This document shows positions 14,411 through 24,344 of a stretch of DNA of 64,000 nt, in pieces (position 1 is the first letter of the stretch; the number at the start of each line of letters is the position of its first letter). Where the stretch lies: positions 1-64,000 of the forward strand of contig NZ_JBNWEO010000011.1 of NCBI RefSeq assembly GCF_050496765.1. Reading direction: 5' to 3'. The notes under the pieces are model-generated. The model ran no database searches and was not told the DNA's origin. It saw only the letters and a program-made list of their open reading frames with translations. The DNA is from JAEVLT01 sp050496765. GTDB taxonomy: Bacteria > Bacillota > Bacilli > Bacillales > Cytobacillaceae. Position numbers and translations under genes: made by a program.

Positions 14411-17121
14411 ATGGCGGCTATAAGCCGGCTGAACAGCCAAAAAATACAGAAAAATGCTCGGATAACGTATCAGGTCGTTTGGAATCTTATTCTACTTTTT
14501 CTTATTGTCCTAATTCTTGGCGGTTCTTTTGCCACAGGCGTTGGTGCAGGGTATTTTGCTTCCCTCGTTCAGAATGAACCGATCCACTCTTATGAAAGCA
14601 TGAAAAAAGATATTTATAATTATACCGAAACATCTGATTTATATTTTGCCGATAACATGTATTTAGGAAAGCTCCGATCTGACCTTGAACGTGAAGAAGT
14701 AAAGCTTGATCAAGTATCCGATGATTTGATTCATGCCATTGTCGCCACAGAGGATGAATATTTTTATCAGCACAACGGAGTCGTTCCAAAGTCAATTTTC
14801 AGAGCGGTTGTACAAGAGATAACCAATTCTTCTGTTCAAACAGGCGGCAGTACATTAACACAGCAATTAATTAAAAATCAAATTTTATCAAATGAAGTGT
14901 CCTTTCAGCGGAAAGCAAATGAAATTCTGCTTGCCCTTCGGCTTGAGAAATTTTTTAGCAAAAAGCAAATTCTTGAAGCATATTTAAATGTTTCAACTTT
15001 TGGAAGAAATGCTTCTGGCCGAAATATTGCTGGCGTACAGGCAGCAGCAAAGGGGATTTTTGGCAAAAACGCGAAGGAGATCACTTTGCCGGAGGCTGCT
15101 TTTATTGCCGGACTGCCGCAAAGCCCATTCGGTTACACACCATTTACGCGGGACGGAAAAATAAAGAACAATCTCAAGCCCGGGATTGATAGAATGAAAA
15201 CCGTATTGAAAAGAATGTACGACAGCGGTTACATCGATAAAAAGCAATACGCAGAAGCTGCTGCATACGATATTACAAAAGATTTCACAAAACCAGCAGA
15301 GAATCCGGTGGAGAAATATCCATGGTTGACATTCGAAATTGAAAAACGGGCCATTCAAGCTCTTGCTACGGTGCTGGCCCAGAAAGACGGTGTTTCAGAA
15401 GAAACAGTAAATAAAGATAAAGATATCCAAAACAAGTACCTTGCTTTAGCCAATCGGAATTTGCGGCAAAAAGGGTACGAAATTCATACAACAATCGATA
15501 AATCGATTTATGATGCAATGCAGCAAGCAAAAGACCAGTACAAATCATACGGTCCTGATAAACCGCAAACAGTGAAAGACTCGGAAACAGGCGAAAATAA
15601 AACGATCATGCAGCCTGTTGAAGTGGGCGCAATGTTGATTGAAAATAAAACGGGAAAAATTCTCAGTTTTGTCGGGGGAAGAGATTATAACCGGCAACAA
15701 TTGAACCATGCAACAAGCTCCATCCGGCAAAATGGGTCAACGATGAAGCCGCTGCTCGTCTATGCACCGGCATTTGAACTGGGCAAAGCATCGCCGGGTT
15801 CTGTCCTCCCCGATGTTGCTTTAAAACTTAACCCAGGAAACCCAAATAGTCCTTGGCCGCATAACTATGATAAACGTTACAGCGGGTTGGTCTCAGCACG
15901 ATACGCGTTGACAAAATCGTATAATGTCCCGGCCGTTAAGTTGTATAAAGACATCATTGATCAATCACCGGCAAAATACTTGGAAAAAATGGGATTTACC
16001 TCGCTTGCGAAAGATGATTTTACCAACCTTGCAGCTGCGATCGGTTCCATTAAAAATGGGGTGACCGTTGAAGAAAACACAAACGCCTTTACAACGTTTG
16101 CCAACGGCGGAAAATTTATCGATGCCTATTTAATCGATAAGATTATTGATAAACAGGGAAATGTGGTTTACCAGCATAAGGGAAAACCAGTTGATGTGTT
16201 CAGCCCACAAACAGCATTTTTGACCCTTGATATGATGCGGGATGTTGTCAAAAAAGGAACTGCAGCCGGAATTAATTCAAAAGTAAACTTTCAAGCCGAT
16301 TGGGCAGGGAAAACAGGTACGGGGACAGATTATATTGATTCCTGGTTTGTCGCTACCAACCCCAATATTACATTTGGGATTTGGACAGGCTATGATACGC
16401 CAAAATCATTGCAAGCACATGGCAATTTAACTTACAGCCAACGAACGAATAATTTATGGGCAGCGCTGATCAACTCAGCATATGCCGCCAAGCCGGGAGT
16501 GATCGCACCGAAACAGCAGTCTAAAATGCCGGATGGGATCGTTAGAAATCTTATTGTGCTGTATCCGGGCTGCTTCCTTCAGAAGCCTGCTCCAGTGCAG
16601 GATTCGTTAGAAGTGACTATTTCAATGCAAAATTTGCACCAACAAAAGTGGACGACAGTTTAATCAATGGAAAATATGTAGAAATTGGCGGAAAAAAATA
16701 TATAGCCAACAGCTCTACCCCAGATGATTTTGCCCAACAGGGAGTCATCCTCAATCCAGATTTTATCAAAAGGCTTGTTGGGCCTGATTTCAAAGATTAC
16801 AGTCAACTGATTCCAAAAACGGGTGGGTGGGATAAAGTCCTTATCCCCGATGCGGAGCTGAAAGAAAATGGCAAAGCACCTGATCCGGTCAACTTAACTG
16901 CTACCGGTACCACGATTGCTTGGGCTCCAGTTGCGGATAGCGACATCATCGGGTACCGAGTGTACAAAATGGCTGCAATCCCCGAAAAAGTTGCCAGCAT
17001 TAAAAATGGCACTCCCCTTTCTTTCACAGTAGCTGAAGGAGCCTACTATGTGACAGCGGTTGATATTACCGGTAATGAATCCGTTCCATCCAATGTCGTT
17101 CAAATCGGCATCGCTCCATAG
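14411..17121 (+). pseudogene. Class A penicillin-binding protein with C-terminal frameshift
   Basis: Bifunctional murein synthase. A short cytoplasmic tail and one transmembrane segment (VVWNLILLFLIVLILGG) precede a glycosyltransferase-51 domain (EDEYFYQHNGV, GGSTLTQQLIKNQ, RKANEILLALRLE) and a transpeptidase domain with STMK, SYN and KTGTG. The first frame then reads nonsense (NLIVLYPGCFLQKP...) to a stop at 16663. A one-base shift at about 16547-16549 restores SYCAVSGLLPSEACSSAG, the usual linker, and continues without stops to 17121 through a fibronectin-III-like domain (DPVNLTATGTTIAWAPV). The enzymatic domains are intact, so the truncated product might still work. The N-terminal start is uncertain: ATG 14411 lacks a good Shine-Dalgarno, and ATG 14395 in another frame sits before an A7 run. 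A sequencing error is possible at both places. Confidence 0.85.
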
Positions 17122-17124
17122 TTT

Positions 17125-17168
17125 GACCAAAACAAAAAGACCGGCAACCCGGTCTTTTTGTTTTGGTC
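17125..17168. terminator. Perfect bidirectional terminator between PBP and acsA
   Basis: A 20-bp perfect stem (GACCAAAACAAAAAGACCGG and its complement) closes a 4-base loop. Its A-rich/T-rich outer half gives a U-tract in both directions, serving the converging PBP and acsA genes. Confidence 0.92.
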
Positions 17169-17172
17169 CGTT

Positions 17173-18891
17173 TTAATCTTCCATTGTCGACAAATCGCCA
17201 GTCGGCAAATCGAGTTCCCAAGCTTTTAGTACCCGTCTCATAATTTTCCCGCTTCGTGTTTTTGGAAGCTTATCGCGGAAGTCAATTTCCCTCGGAGCCG
17301 CATGGGCAGCCAAACCTTTTTTTACAAACTGTCTGATGTCTTCTTTCAGCTCATCAGAAGGCTCATAGCCATCCCTTAGGGAGACAAAAGCTTTAATAAT
17401 TTCCCCGCGAACCGGATCTGGTTTTCCGATTACACCGGCTTCTGCAACTGCTGGATGTTCGACCAGCTTACTTTCGACTTCAAACGGACCTACCCGCTCA
17501 CCGGAAGTCATGATCACATCGTCAATCCGACCCTGGAACCAGAAATAGCCGTCTTCATCCATGTATGCAGAGTCGCCGGATACATACCAGCCGCCAGGCA
17601 TAAAGTAAGATTCATATTTTTCTTTGTTGTTCCATATCGTGTACATCATCGATGGCCAGCCTTTTTTAATGGCAAGGTTGCCCATGCGATAGGGCGGCAG
17701 CTCATTTCCTTGATCATCGACAATCGCTGCCTGAATGCCTGGAAGCGGCTTGCCCATGGATCCAGGTTTAATTGTCATGCACGGGTAATTGCAAATTAAT
17801 TGGGCGCCTGTTTCGGTCATCCACCATGTATCGTGAATTCTCAAGTTAAAGACTTTCATCCCCCACTTGACTACTTCCGGATTCAGCGGCTCCCCTACGC
17901 TTAAAATATGGCGCAGACTGCTTAAATTATATTTTTTGACAACCTCATCGCCGGCTCCCATTAGCATCCGAAAGGCGGTAGGCGCACTATACCATACGGT
18001 TACACCAAAATCTTCAATCATTTTATACCAGATATCCGGACTGAAGCGGCCACCGACAATCACATTTGATGTACCCGTTAACCATGGGCCGAAAATTCCG
18101 TATGATGTTCCTGTCACCCATCCAGGATCAGCTGTACACCAATAGACATCTTCTTCTTTTAAATCAAGAACCCATTTTGCTGTTTGATAATGCTGAATCA
18201 TCGCATTATGTACATGCAAAACGCCTTTTGGTTTTCCTGTTGAACCGGATGTGTAGTGTAAAATTAGTCCATCATGGCGGTCCACCCATTCAATTTCCAG
18301 ATCCTTGCTTGCCACAAAAAATTTATTTAGAAAGTCAATCGTCTGCTCATTCTCTTGGACATTTTTTCCCACAACAAAAATGGTCTTTAACGAAGGAAGT
18401 TCGGCAACAGGAACACGCTCAAGCAATTCCGAAGTGGTTACAAGCACCTTTGCCTCACTGTCTAGAAGTCTGTCTCTAACCGCGCCTTCCATAAATGCTT
18501 CAAATAAAGGCCCGACAATGGCTCCAAGCTTAATTGCGCCCAATACCGTGAAATAAAGCTCTGGTGACCGAGGCATAAAGATGAAGACGCGGTCCCCTTT
18601 TTCCACATCTCCATATGTTTTTAACACATTCCCCGCTTGGTTTGAAAGCTCTTTCATTTCTTTGAACGTGTATTTCTCGTTGCGTGAGCCGTCTCGATAA
18701 TATAAAGCGACTTTATTTTTGCGGAAATTTTCGGCATGGCGGTCAATCGCTTCATACGCCAAATTGACAAGACCTGTTTCATGCCAGGAAAATTCTTCTT
18801 CGGCATCTTTCCAATCAAATTGTTCGTACGTTTTTTCGTAATTCCCTAAATTATGCTCCCCTTGCAAGACCGGTAAAGCCTCCACTTTCAT
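17173..18891 (-). CDS. acsA: Acetyl-CoA synthetase
   Basis: 572 residues, the same length as the B. subtilis enzyme. Activates acetate with ATP and CoA for use as carbon source. The AMP-binding core LHYTSGSTGKPKG starts at 211, the A5 motif appears in HDTWWMTETG, and the C-terminal PKTRSGKIMRR places the conserved catalytic lysine at K549, the residue that AcuA acetylates in B. subtilis to switch the enzyme off. ATG 18891 follows AAAGGGGGAG. A good sigma-A promoter lies just upstream. It is divergent from acuABC, whose products set its acetylation state. Confidence 0.97.
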   Translation of the reverse strand: MKVEALPVLQGEHNLGNYEKTYEQFDWKDAEEEFSWHETGLVNLAYEAIDRHAENFRKNKVALYYRDGSRNEKYTFKEMKELSNQAGNVLKTYGDVEKGDRVFIFMPRSPELYFTVLGAIKLGAIVGPLFEAFMEGAVRDRLLDSEAKVLVTTSELLERVPVAELPSLKTIFVVGKNVQENEQTIDFLNKFFVASKDLEIEWVDRHDGLILHYTSGSTGKPKGVLHVHNAMIQHYQTAKWVLDLKEEDVYWCTADPGWVTGTSYGIFGPWLTGTSNVIVGGRFSPDIWYKMIEDFGVTVWYSAPTAFRMLMGAGDEVVKKYNLSSLRHILSVGEPLNPEVVKWGMKVFNLRIHDTWWMTETGAQLICNYPCMTIKPGSMGKPLPGIQAAIVDDQGNELPPYRMGNLAIKKGWPSMMYTIWNNKEKYESYFMPGGWYVSGDSAYMDEDGYFWFQGRIDDVIMTSGERVGPFEVESKLVEHPAVAEAGVIGKPDPVRGEIIKAFVSLRDGYEPSDELKEDIRQFVKKGLAAHAAPREIDFRDKLPKTRSGKIMRRVLKAWELDLPTGDLSTMED

Positions 18892-18922
18892 TCATACTCC
18901 CCCTTTGTTCGCGTTTGATATT

Positions 18923-18951
18923 ATTATAGTACAAATAGAATATATTCTCAA
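18923..18951 (-). promoter_or_regulatory. Sigma-A promoter of acsA
   Basis: TTGAGA (18946-18951) and TATAAT (18923-18928) on the minus strand with a 17-bp spacer, 32 bp before the acsA start. Confidence 0.8.
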
Positions 18952-19038
18952 TTTTTAAAATTGTCTATTGAATAATTCTTATTAAAACCTTCTTTCAGAA
19001 ATGTCATAAATCTTTTACAATTCCCCCTAAAAAATATG

Positions 19039-19074
19039 TGAAAACGCTTTTAATAGGAAGAATTTATGTATAAT
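19039..19074 (+). promoter_or_regulatory. cre box and acuA promoter -10
   Basis: TGAAAACGCTTTTA (19039-19052) fits the CcpA-binding cre consensus (TGWNANCGNTNWCA) except for the last C. It covers the -35 position of a promoter whose TATAAT is at 19069-19074, 35 bp before the acuA start. Bound CcpA-HPr(Ser-P) should therefore repress acuABC during growth on glucose, and perhaps acsA from the other side, as in B. subtilis. Confidence 0.75.
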
Positions 19075-19108
19075 AGAAGTAATTATGCGATTTTTAGGCG
19101 GTGACAAA

Positions 19109-19741
19109 ATGAAGCACAAAAAAACATACAATGCCAAAGAATTAAAAACGCCAAATGGAACCCTCATTATTGAGGGACCGATTTCCCCCGCAGAATTGGC
19201 TAGTTACGAATTTCATGAAGACTTGACAGCATTTCGCCCTCCTGCCCAACAGCACAAAGCGCTAATTGGCATAGCTGAGCTTGAAGAAGGAAGAATTCTG
19301 ATTGCCCGTGACCGGCAAACAGTCGTTGGTTATGTTACCTATCTTTATCCCGATCCGCTTGAGCGATGGTCTGAAGGAAAAATGGAGGATTTAATTGAAT
19401 TGGGGGCAATCGAAGTGATCCCTCGATTCCGAGGCTGCTCGGTCGGAAAAAACCTTCTGATTGTTTCCATGATGGACGATGCGATGGAAGACTATATCAT
19501 TATTACAACAGAATATTATTGGCATTGGGATTTAAAAGGAACCGGATTAAATGTGTGGGAATATCGCAAGGTGATGGAAAAAATGATGAATGCTGGCGGA
19601 CTTGTCTGGTATGCCACTGACGACCCGGAAATTTGTTCACATCCAGCAAACTGCCTGATGGCTAGAATTGGAAAAAGGGTCAGCAATGATTCCATTCAGC
19701 AATTTGACAGACTCCGTTTTATGAACCGATTTATGTATTAG
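19109..19741 (+). CDS. acuA: Acetoin utilisation protein AcuA (AcsA acetyltransferase)
   Basis: 210 residues from ATG 19109 behind AGGCGGTG; upstream in-frame ATG 19085 lies in the promoter region. GNAT-family N-acetyltransferase that inactivates AcsA by acetylating its active-site lysine. The acetyl-CoA-binding part is visible as LGAIEVIPRFRGCSVGKNLL. The C-terminal block WHWDLKGTGLNVWEYRKVMEKMM is strongly conserved with B. subtilis AcuA. First gene of acuABC, divergent from its target acsA, under a cre-overlapped promoter. Confidence 0.95.
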   Translation: MKHKKTYNAKELKTPNGTLIIEGPISPAELASYEFHEDLTAFRPPAQQHKALIGIAELEEGRILIARDRQTVVGYVTYLYPDPLERWSEGKMEDLIELGAIEVIPRFRGCSVGKNLLIVSMMDDAMEDYIIITTEYYWHWDLKGTGLNVWEYRKVMEKMMNAGGLVWYATDDPEICSHPANCLMARIGKRVSNDSIQQFDRLRFMNRFMY

Positions 19742-19771
19742 ATGATAGCGTACAAAGGGAGGAGAATTCGG

Positions 19772-20419
19772 ATGATCGTGGAAGAAATTATGCGGACGAA
19801 TGTTTCAACGCTGTTGCCTACCGATACGATTGAAGCAGGACTGCGTTTAATGGAACAGAAAAAAATTCGCCATATTCCGATTGTCAATGAAGAAAACCAT
19901 CTAGTGGGCCTTGTAACCGCATCAAGAATACGGGAGGCCGGTCCTTCGATTTTCCATGCAGGAGAACACCTGGAAGACTTGCAAAAACCGTTGGAAACCA
20001 TTATGAAAAAAGATGTTATCTTCGGACACCCGCTCGATTTTATCGAGGAAGTCGCCGGGCTTTTCTACGACCACCGGCTTACATGCCTGCCGATTACAAA
20101 AGACAAACAGCTTGTTGGAATTATCACGGAAACGGATTTACTTAGGACAATGGTTGAATTGACGGGTGCCCACCATCCAGGCTCACAAATTGAAGTAAGG
20201 GTACCGAACATTACAGGTGTCCTTTGTGATATTTCGGCAATCATCCGCAACCGTCATGCCAATATTTTAAGCATACTTGTCTATCCGGATAAAAAGGACA
20301 GCAATTACAAAATATTGGTTATTAGAGTAGGAATGATGAATCCAACCGGTTTAATCCATGATTTAAAATTGGCTGGACATCATGTGCTGTGGCCCAACCT
20401 GCCGGGGATTTCATTATGA
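19772..20419 (+). CDS. acuB: AcuB, CBS-CBS-ACT protein
   Basis: 215 residues from ATG 19772 behind GGGAGGAG. Two CBS domains (about 1-55, IMRTNVSTLLPTDTIEAG; and 75-130, MKKDVIFGHPLDFIEEVAG) are followed by an ACT domain (about 140-205, EVRVPNITGVLCDISAIIR). These domains bind adenosyl nucleotides and small ligands, so AcuB is probably a sensor that tunes the AcuA/AcuC system; its exact activity is not established. The stop overlaps the acuC start (ATGA). Confidence 0.93.
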   Translation: MIVEEIMRTNVSTLLPTDTIEAGLRLMEQKKIRHIPIVNEENHLVGLVTASRIREAGPSIFHAGEHLEDLQKPLETIMKKDVIFGHPLDFIEEVAGLFYDHRLTCLPITKDKQLVGIITETDLLRTMVELTGAHHPGSQIEVRVPNITGVLCDISAIIRNRHANILSILVYPDKKDSNYKILVIRVGMMNPTGLIHDLKLAGHHVLWPNLPGISL

Positions 20420-21594
20420 AAGACCGCTGTTCCTTTGTGTTTTCGGAAGAGCTGTTAAACTATAAGTTTAATAGCCACCATCCTTTCAACCAGCACAGGC
20501 TAAAACTAACCGTTGATTTGTTAATGCGAATCAATGCTTTAGATCCAAAGAACATCATCGCACCAAGAAAAGCATCCGATGATGAACTTTTTCTTATTCA
20601 TGATCCAGATTTTGTTCAAGCCGTTAAACTGGCTGGCCAAGGCAATCTATCAAAAGAAACGGCTGAAAGCTACGGACTTGGAACCGAGGATACACCGATT
20701 TTCCCGAATATGCACGAAGCAAGCGCCATGCTTGTGGGAGGAACGCTAACGGCAGTTGATCAAGTCATGACAGGCAAAGCTCTGCATGCTGTTCATCTTG
20801 GCGGCGGTCTTCATCACGGCTTTCGCGGAAAAGCTTCCGGATTTTGCGTATACAACGACAGTTCTGTGGCAATCAAGTATATCCAAGAAAAGTACAATAA
20901 ACGTGTTCTTTATGTCGATACCGATGCCCATCACGGCGATGGAGTCCAATGGTCTTTTTATGACGATCCGAATGTTTGTACCCTTTCGATTCATGAGACT
21001 GGTCGGTATTTGTTTCCGGGTACTGGAAATGTTAATGAAAGAGGCCAAGGCAAAGGCTACGGCTTTTCTTTTAATATTCCCGTTGATGCCTTCACAGAGG
21101 ATGATTCATGGTTGTTTTGCTATCGTAATGCAATCAAAGAAGTCGCTAAATTTTTTAAACCGGATGTGATTTTGACGCAAAATGGAGCAGACGCCCATTA
21201 TGATGATCCTTTAACCCATTTATCAACAACCATGCGAAGTTATCGGGAAATTCCAAAACTCGCTCATGAAATTGCTCATCAATATTGCGAAGGGCGATGG
21301 ATCGCAGTGGGCGGCGGTGGGTACGATATTTGGCGGGTAGTGCCGAGGGCATGGGCACTCATTTGGCTTGAAATGACTGAATACTCAAACTGCTACGGAA
21401 GTTTACCAGCCGATTGGCTTGAATTCTGGCAAAAACAGGCACCGATACAACTTCCAAACGAATGGGACGATCCCGCCGATTTATACCCGCCCATTCCGAG
21501 AAAAGCGGAAATCACGGAAAAAAACTTACGTACACTGGAAAAAGCGCTCTATCCGATCCGCAGCCAAACGCGAGAAAGTGAATCATCGATATAA
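20416..21594 (+). CDS. acuC: AcuC, histone-deacetylase-like protein deacetylase
   Basis: 392 residues from ATG 20416, overlapping the acuB stop by four bases. Zn-dependent class I HDAC fold: LGGGLHHGFRGKASGFCVYND supplies the catalytic histidine pair, DTDAHHGDGVQWSFYDD the metal ligands Asp and His, and QNGADAHYDDPL the second Asp. It removes acetyl from AcsA and reactivates it, opposing AcuA. Last gene of acuABC, followed by a terminator. Confidence 0.95.
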   Translation: MKDRCSFVFSEELLNYKFNSHHPFNQHRLKLTVDLLMRINALDPKNIIAPRKASDDELFLIHDPDFVQAVKLAGQGNLSKETAESYGLGTEDTPIFPNMHEASAMLVGGTLTAVDQVMTGKALHAVHLGGGLHHGFRGKASGFCVYNDSSVAIKYIQEKYNKRVLYVDTDAHHGDGVQWSFYDDPNVCTLSIHETGRYLFPGTGNVNERGQGKGYGFSFNIPVDAFTEDDSWLFCYRNAIKEVAKFFKPDVILTQNGADAHYDDPLTHLSTTMRSYREIPKLAHEIAHQYCEGRWIAVGGGGYDIWRVVPRAWALIWLEMTEYSNCYGSLPADWLEFWQKQAPIQLPNEWDDPADLYPPIPRKAEITEKNLRTLEKALYPIRSQTRESESSI

Positions 21595-21595
21595 A

Positions 21596-21622
21596 AACAG
21601 GCTGACCACGTGCCAGCCTGTT
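21596..21622 (+). terminator. Terminator of acuABC
   Basis: AACAGGCTG pairs with CAGCCTGTT across a 9-base loop, followed by ATTTAATG. The T-tract is weak, so it may be leaky. Confidence 0.65.
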
Positions 21623-21697
21623 ATTTAATGATTGAAGAAAGCTTCTTTGCTGTATCTTAAGCCGCTTACGAGTAGAGCATCCGTAGCTTGTCTTCCT

Positions 21698-22696
21698 TTA
21701 TTTCGTCGATTTTCGCTCTTCAATACGGTGCGGGAGTACGACCGTGTTTTCTGAAACTTTCTCTTTATTCATTAGCTTTGTTAATAGACGCATGGAAACA
21801 GCGCCGATATCGTATAGCGGTTGAACAATCGTTGTCAGCTGAGGCCGAACCATCAATGAAAGCCGAGTATTATCAGAAGTAATCACTTCGAAATCATCGG
21901 GAATTTTAAATCCTTTATCTTCTGCACCGTGCACGACACCAAGTGCCATTTCATCCGAACCAACCAGGATTGCAGTAGGACGCTCGGCGGCTTCCATCAG
22001 CTTATCAAACGCTTCAAGACCGGAATCATACGTGTAATCCCCTTCAACGACCAGTTCCTCGTTGTACGGAATATTGTGTTCTGCAAGAGCGCGCTGATAC
22101 CCTTTTAGCTTTTGAGCAGCGTTTTTCGGCTCATGAAGCGGACCGACTACAAAGGCAATCTGTTTGTGGCCTTTTTGAATAAATTCATTGACACAATCAA
22201 AAACAGCTTGTTCATAATCAATATTGACAGAAGGTATGGTCTTTGATTCCTCTATTGATCCGGCGAGCACAATTGGAACAGGCGATTTTTCAAATTCTGC
22301 CACATGTTCTTCGGTAATATTTCCACTCATAAAGACAATTCCGTCAACTTGTTTGCCGAGCATCGTGTTTAATAAATGCAATTCTTTTTCCTTGTTTTGG
22401 TCTGAATTGCTTAAAATAATATTGTATTTATACATGGTGGCAATATCTTCAATCCCGCGGGCTAATTCAGCATAAAAGATGCTGGAAATATCGGGGATGA
22501 TCACGCCAACGGTAGTTGTTTTTTTGCTCGCTAATCCTCTTGCGACAGCATTCGGCCGATAGCCCAATCGTTCAATAACTTCTAATACTTTTTTACGGGT
22601 AACAGGTTTAACATTCGGATTTCCGTTGACTACACGCGAAACCGTTGCCATCGAGACATTGGCTTCCCTGGCAACATCATATATTGTGATGTTCAA
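21698..22696 (-). CDS. ccpA: Catabolite control protein A
   Basis: LacI/GalR-family regulator of about 332 residues. The N-terminal helix-turn-helix ITIYDVAREANVSMATVSRVVNGNPNVKP and hinge RPNAVARGLASKKTTTVGVIIPDIS are nearly identical to B. subtilis CcpA; the ligand-binding core ends LPHRIEERKSTK. With HPr(Ser46-P) it binds cre boxes; several candidates occur in this window. TTG 22696 is preferred: GAAGGAGA lies 10 bp upstream and gives MNITIYDV, whereas the GTG at 22705 abuts the Shine-Dalgarno. motPS, which follows ccpA in B. subtilis, is absent here. Confidence 0.96.
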   Translation of the reverse strand: MNITIYDVAREANVSMATVSRVVNGNPNVKPVTRKKVLEVIERLGYRPNAVARGLASKKTTTVGVIIPDISSIFYAELARGIEDIATMYKYNIILSNSDQNKEKELHLLNTMLGKQVDGIVFMSGNITEEHVAEFEKSPVPIVLAGSIEESKTIPSVNIDYEQAVFDCVNEFIQKGHKQIAFVVGPLHEPKNAAQKLKGYQRALAEHNIPYNEELVVEGDYTYDSGLEAFDKLMEAAERPTAILVGSDEMALGVVHGAEDKGFKIPDDFEVITSDNTRLSLMVRPQLTTIVQPLYDIGAVSMRLLTKLMNKEKVSENTVVLPHRIEERKSTK

Positions 22697-22705
22697 TTCT
22701 TGCAC

Positions 22706-22960
22706 TCTCCTTCAAAACAAAACGTTTCTTTTCTTTAGTTTACAGCAGGATACATAAACCTAGTCATTTTCCCTAACAGAAAAACACCTTGAAAATTTTG
22801 GATATACCAATCTTGCTGATGGAAAAATTCCCCTTCCATCAAAACGAGGTTGTTCTTCTTTTATTGTGAGAAAATAAACAATCTGTATTATGTATTTAAT
22901 CATACGATAAGAAGTTTAATGCCGCAATTACAATAGTCGACATTTTATGTCTATTTGCAA
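22706..22960. other. Upstream region of ccpA, no gene seen
   Basis: About 250 bp between the ccpA start and the aroA terminator. No reading frame with a Shine-Dalgarno was found. It presumably carries the ccpA promoter, but no -35/-10 pair is convincing enough to mark. Confidence 0.4.
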
Positions 22961-22996
22961 AAAAAATTGAAAAACCTCCTGCTAAAGAGCAGAAGG
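22961..22996 (-). terminator. Terminator of aroA
   Basis: On the minus strand CCTTCTGCT - CTTT - AGCAGGAGG is followed by TTTTTCAATTTTTTTT. It starts 20 bp after the aroA stop. Confidence 0.8.
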
Positions 22997-23016
22997 CTTA
23001 TGTTCGTGAGGTAAAT

Positions 23017-24093
23017 TTACACGCGAACGAGGTTGGAAGAAAGCAATTGCTGATAAAAATCATCAAATTGACCGAGATCCATTTGCTGCTGTGCATCCGA
23101 AAGGGCAACAGCAGGATCCGGATGAACTTCAGCCATTACGCCGTCTGCTCCAATTGCAATCGCAGCCTTAGCAGTTGGCAACAGCAAATCCCTTCTGCCT
23201 GTTGAATGAGTCACATCCACAAAAACTGGTAGATGCGTTTCCTGTTTCAAAATCGGAACTGCAGAAATGTCTAGAGTATTCCGCGTTGCCCGCTCGTAAG
23301 TACGAATTCCCCGCTCGCACAAAATGATTTGCCCATTTCCTTGGGACATAATGTATTCGGCTGCATTGATGAATTCTTCAATCGTTGCAGCAAGTCCTCT
23401 TTTTAATAGAACTGGCTTATTCACAGCTCCTGCTGCTTTTAGAAGTTCAAAGTTTTGCATATTGCGCGCACCAATTTGAATGACATCCAAATAATCAACC
23501 GCCATTTCAATATCGGCCGGATTAACAATTTCGCTGATCACAGCCATATCAAACTCATCCGCAACACGCTTTAGAATTTTCAAGCCTTCTACACCGAGAC
23601 CTTGGAAATCATATGGCGAAGTTCTTGGTTTGTAGGCACCGCCGCGCAGCAATTTTAAACCTTTTTCTTTCATCGCTTTCGCAACAGTGGCAACCTGTTC
23701 ATACGACTCGACGGCACATGGACCAAACACAAAATGCGTGTTTCCATCGCCAATCTGTTCCCCTTTTAGGGTAACGATCGTATCTTCAGATTTTTTCTTC
23801 CGGGAAACAAGCAATGCTTTGCTGTGGTCATCTTTTTGCAAATCCAAGCCGGCTTTAAAAATTTCCTTAAAGATATGATCGATCGTTGCATTATCAAACG
23901 GACCATCATTATTCGCTTTGATGATATCAAGCATTTTGCGTTCACGAACAGGATCGTAGCGGTAAACCCCCTGCCCTTCTTTTACTCGGCCAATCTCTTG
24001 TACAAGCTGCGCTCTCTCATTAATCAGTTTTAATAATTCCAAGTTCAGTTCATCGACGCGCGCTCTTAATTGATCCAATTCCTTATTGCCCAT
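23017..24093 (-). CDS. aroA: Bifunctional chorismate mutase / DAHP synthase
   Basis: 358 residues. The N-terminal AroQ chorismate mutase (1-85: ELDQLRARVDELNLELLKLINERAQLVQEIGRVK) is fused to a type I-beta DAHP synthase (about 100-350: FVFGPCAVESYEQV, GAYKPRTSPYDFQG, VLLKRGLAATIEEF, HSTGRRDLLLP). It catalyses the first step of the shikimate pathway; the mutase domain serves as the feedback sensor for chorismate and prephenate in Bacillus. ATG 24093 follows GGGGCGGGAAG. Monocistronic and located next to ccpA as in B. subtilis. Confidence 0.97.
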   Translation of the reverse strand: MGNKELDQLRARVDELNLELLKLINERAQLVQEIGRVKEGQGVYRYDPVRERKMLDIIKANNDGPFDNATIDHIFKEIFKAGLDLQKDDHSKALLVSRKKKSEDTIVTLKGEQIGDGNTHFVFGPCAVESYEQVATVAKAMKEKGLKLLRGGAYKPRTSPYDFQGLGVEGLKILKRVADEFDMAVISEIVNPADIEMAVDYLDVIQIGARNMQNFELLKAAGAVNKPVLLKRGLAATIEEFINAAEYIMSQGNGQIILCERGIRTYERATRNTLDISAVPILKQETHLPVFVDVTHSTGRRDLLLPTAKAAIAIGADGVMAEVHPDPAVALSDAQQQMDLGQFDDFYQQLLSSNLVRV

Positions 24094-24285
24094 TTTCTTC
24101 CCGCCCCTTCAAATTAAAATGAATGTAAAAAATTCTGAAACGGATAACTGATTGTACCCTTGTTTCAGTGCCCCATTATGGGAATTATCTTTATTGCTCC
24201 ATAAAAATATGTTACATTTTCTATATAATTAGGCTTTATTATAGCGGAAATATTATTCTTTGTCACGTATTTTTTCTTTATCAAT

Positions 24286-24305
24286 TAAACGCTTTTAAGC
24301 GTTAA
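24286..24305. promoter_or_regulatory. cre-like inverted repeat upstream of the FtsA-like gene
   Basis: The inverted repeat AACGCTT-TT-AAGCGTT sits about 40 bp before the TTG start of the FtsA-like gene. The left side (TTAAACGCTTTTA) resembles the acuA cre box, and the reverse complement of the same word occurs at 60704-60717 before an amino acid permease. CcpA or a LacI-type relative could bind; not proven. Confidence 0.45.
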
Positions 24306-24344
24306 AGTATTATATGTCATTTTTAAAAGAAGGTGCACGAAAAA

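Noticed and set aside
14368..14577. Alternative 69-codon frame at the PBP start
   Set aside because: Beyond about 25 codons it loses the transmembrane segment that the other frame encodes; at most it shows the start of a frameshifted N-terminus.
16648..17121. Independent 157-residue gene after the PBP
   Set aside because: Its frame continues upstream without a stop into typical PBP linker sequence, so it is the frameshifted C-terminus.
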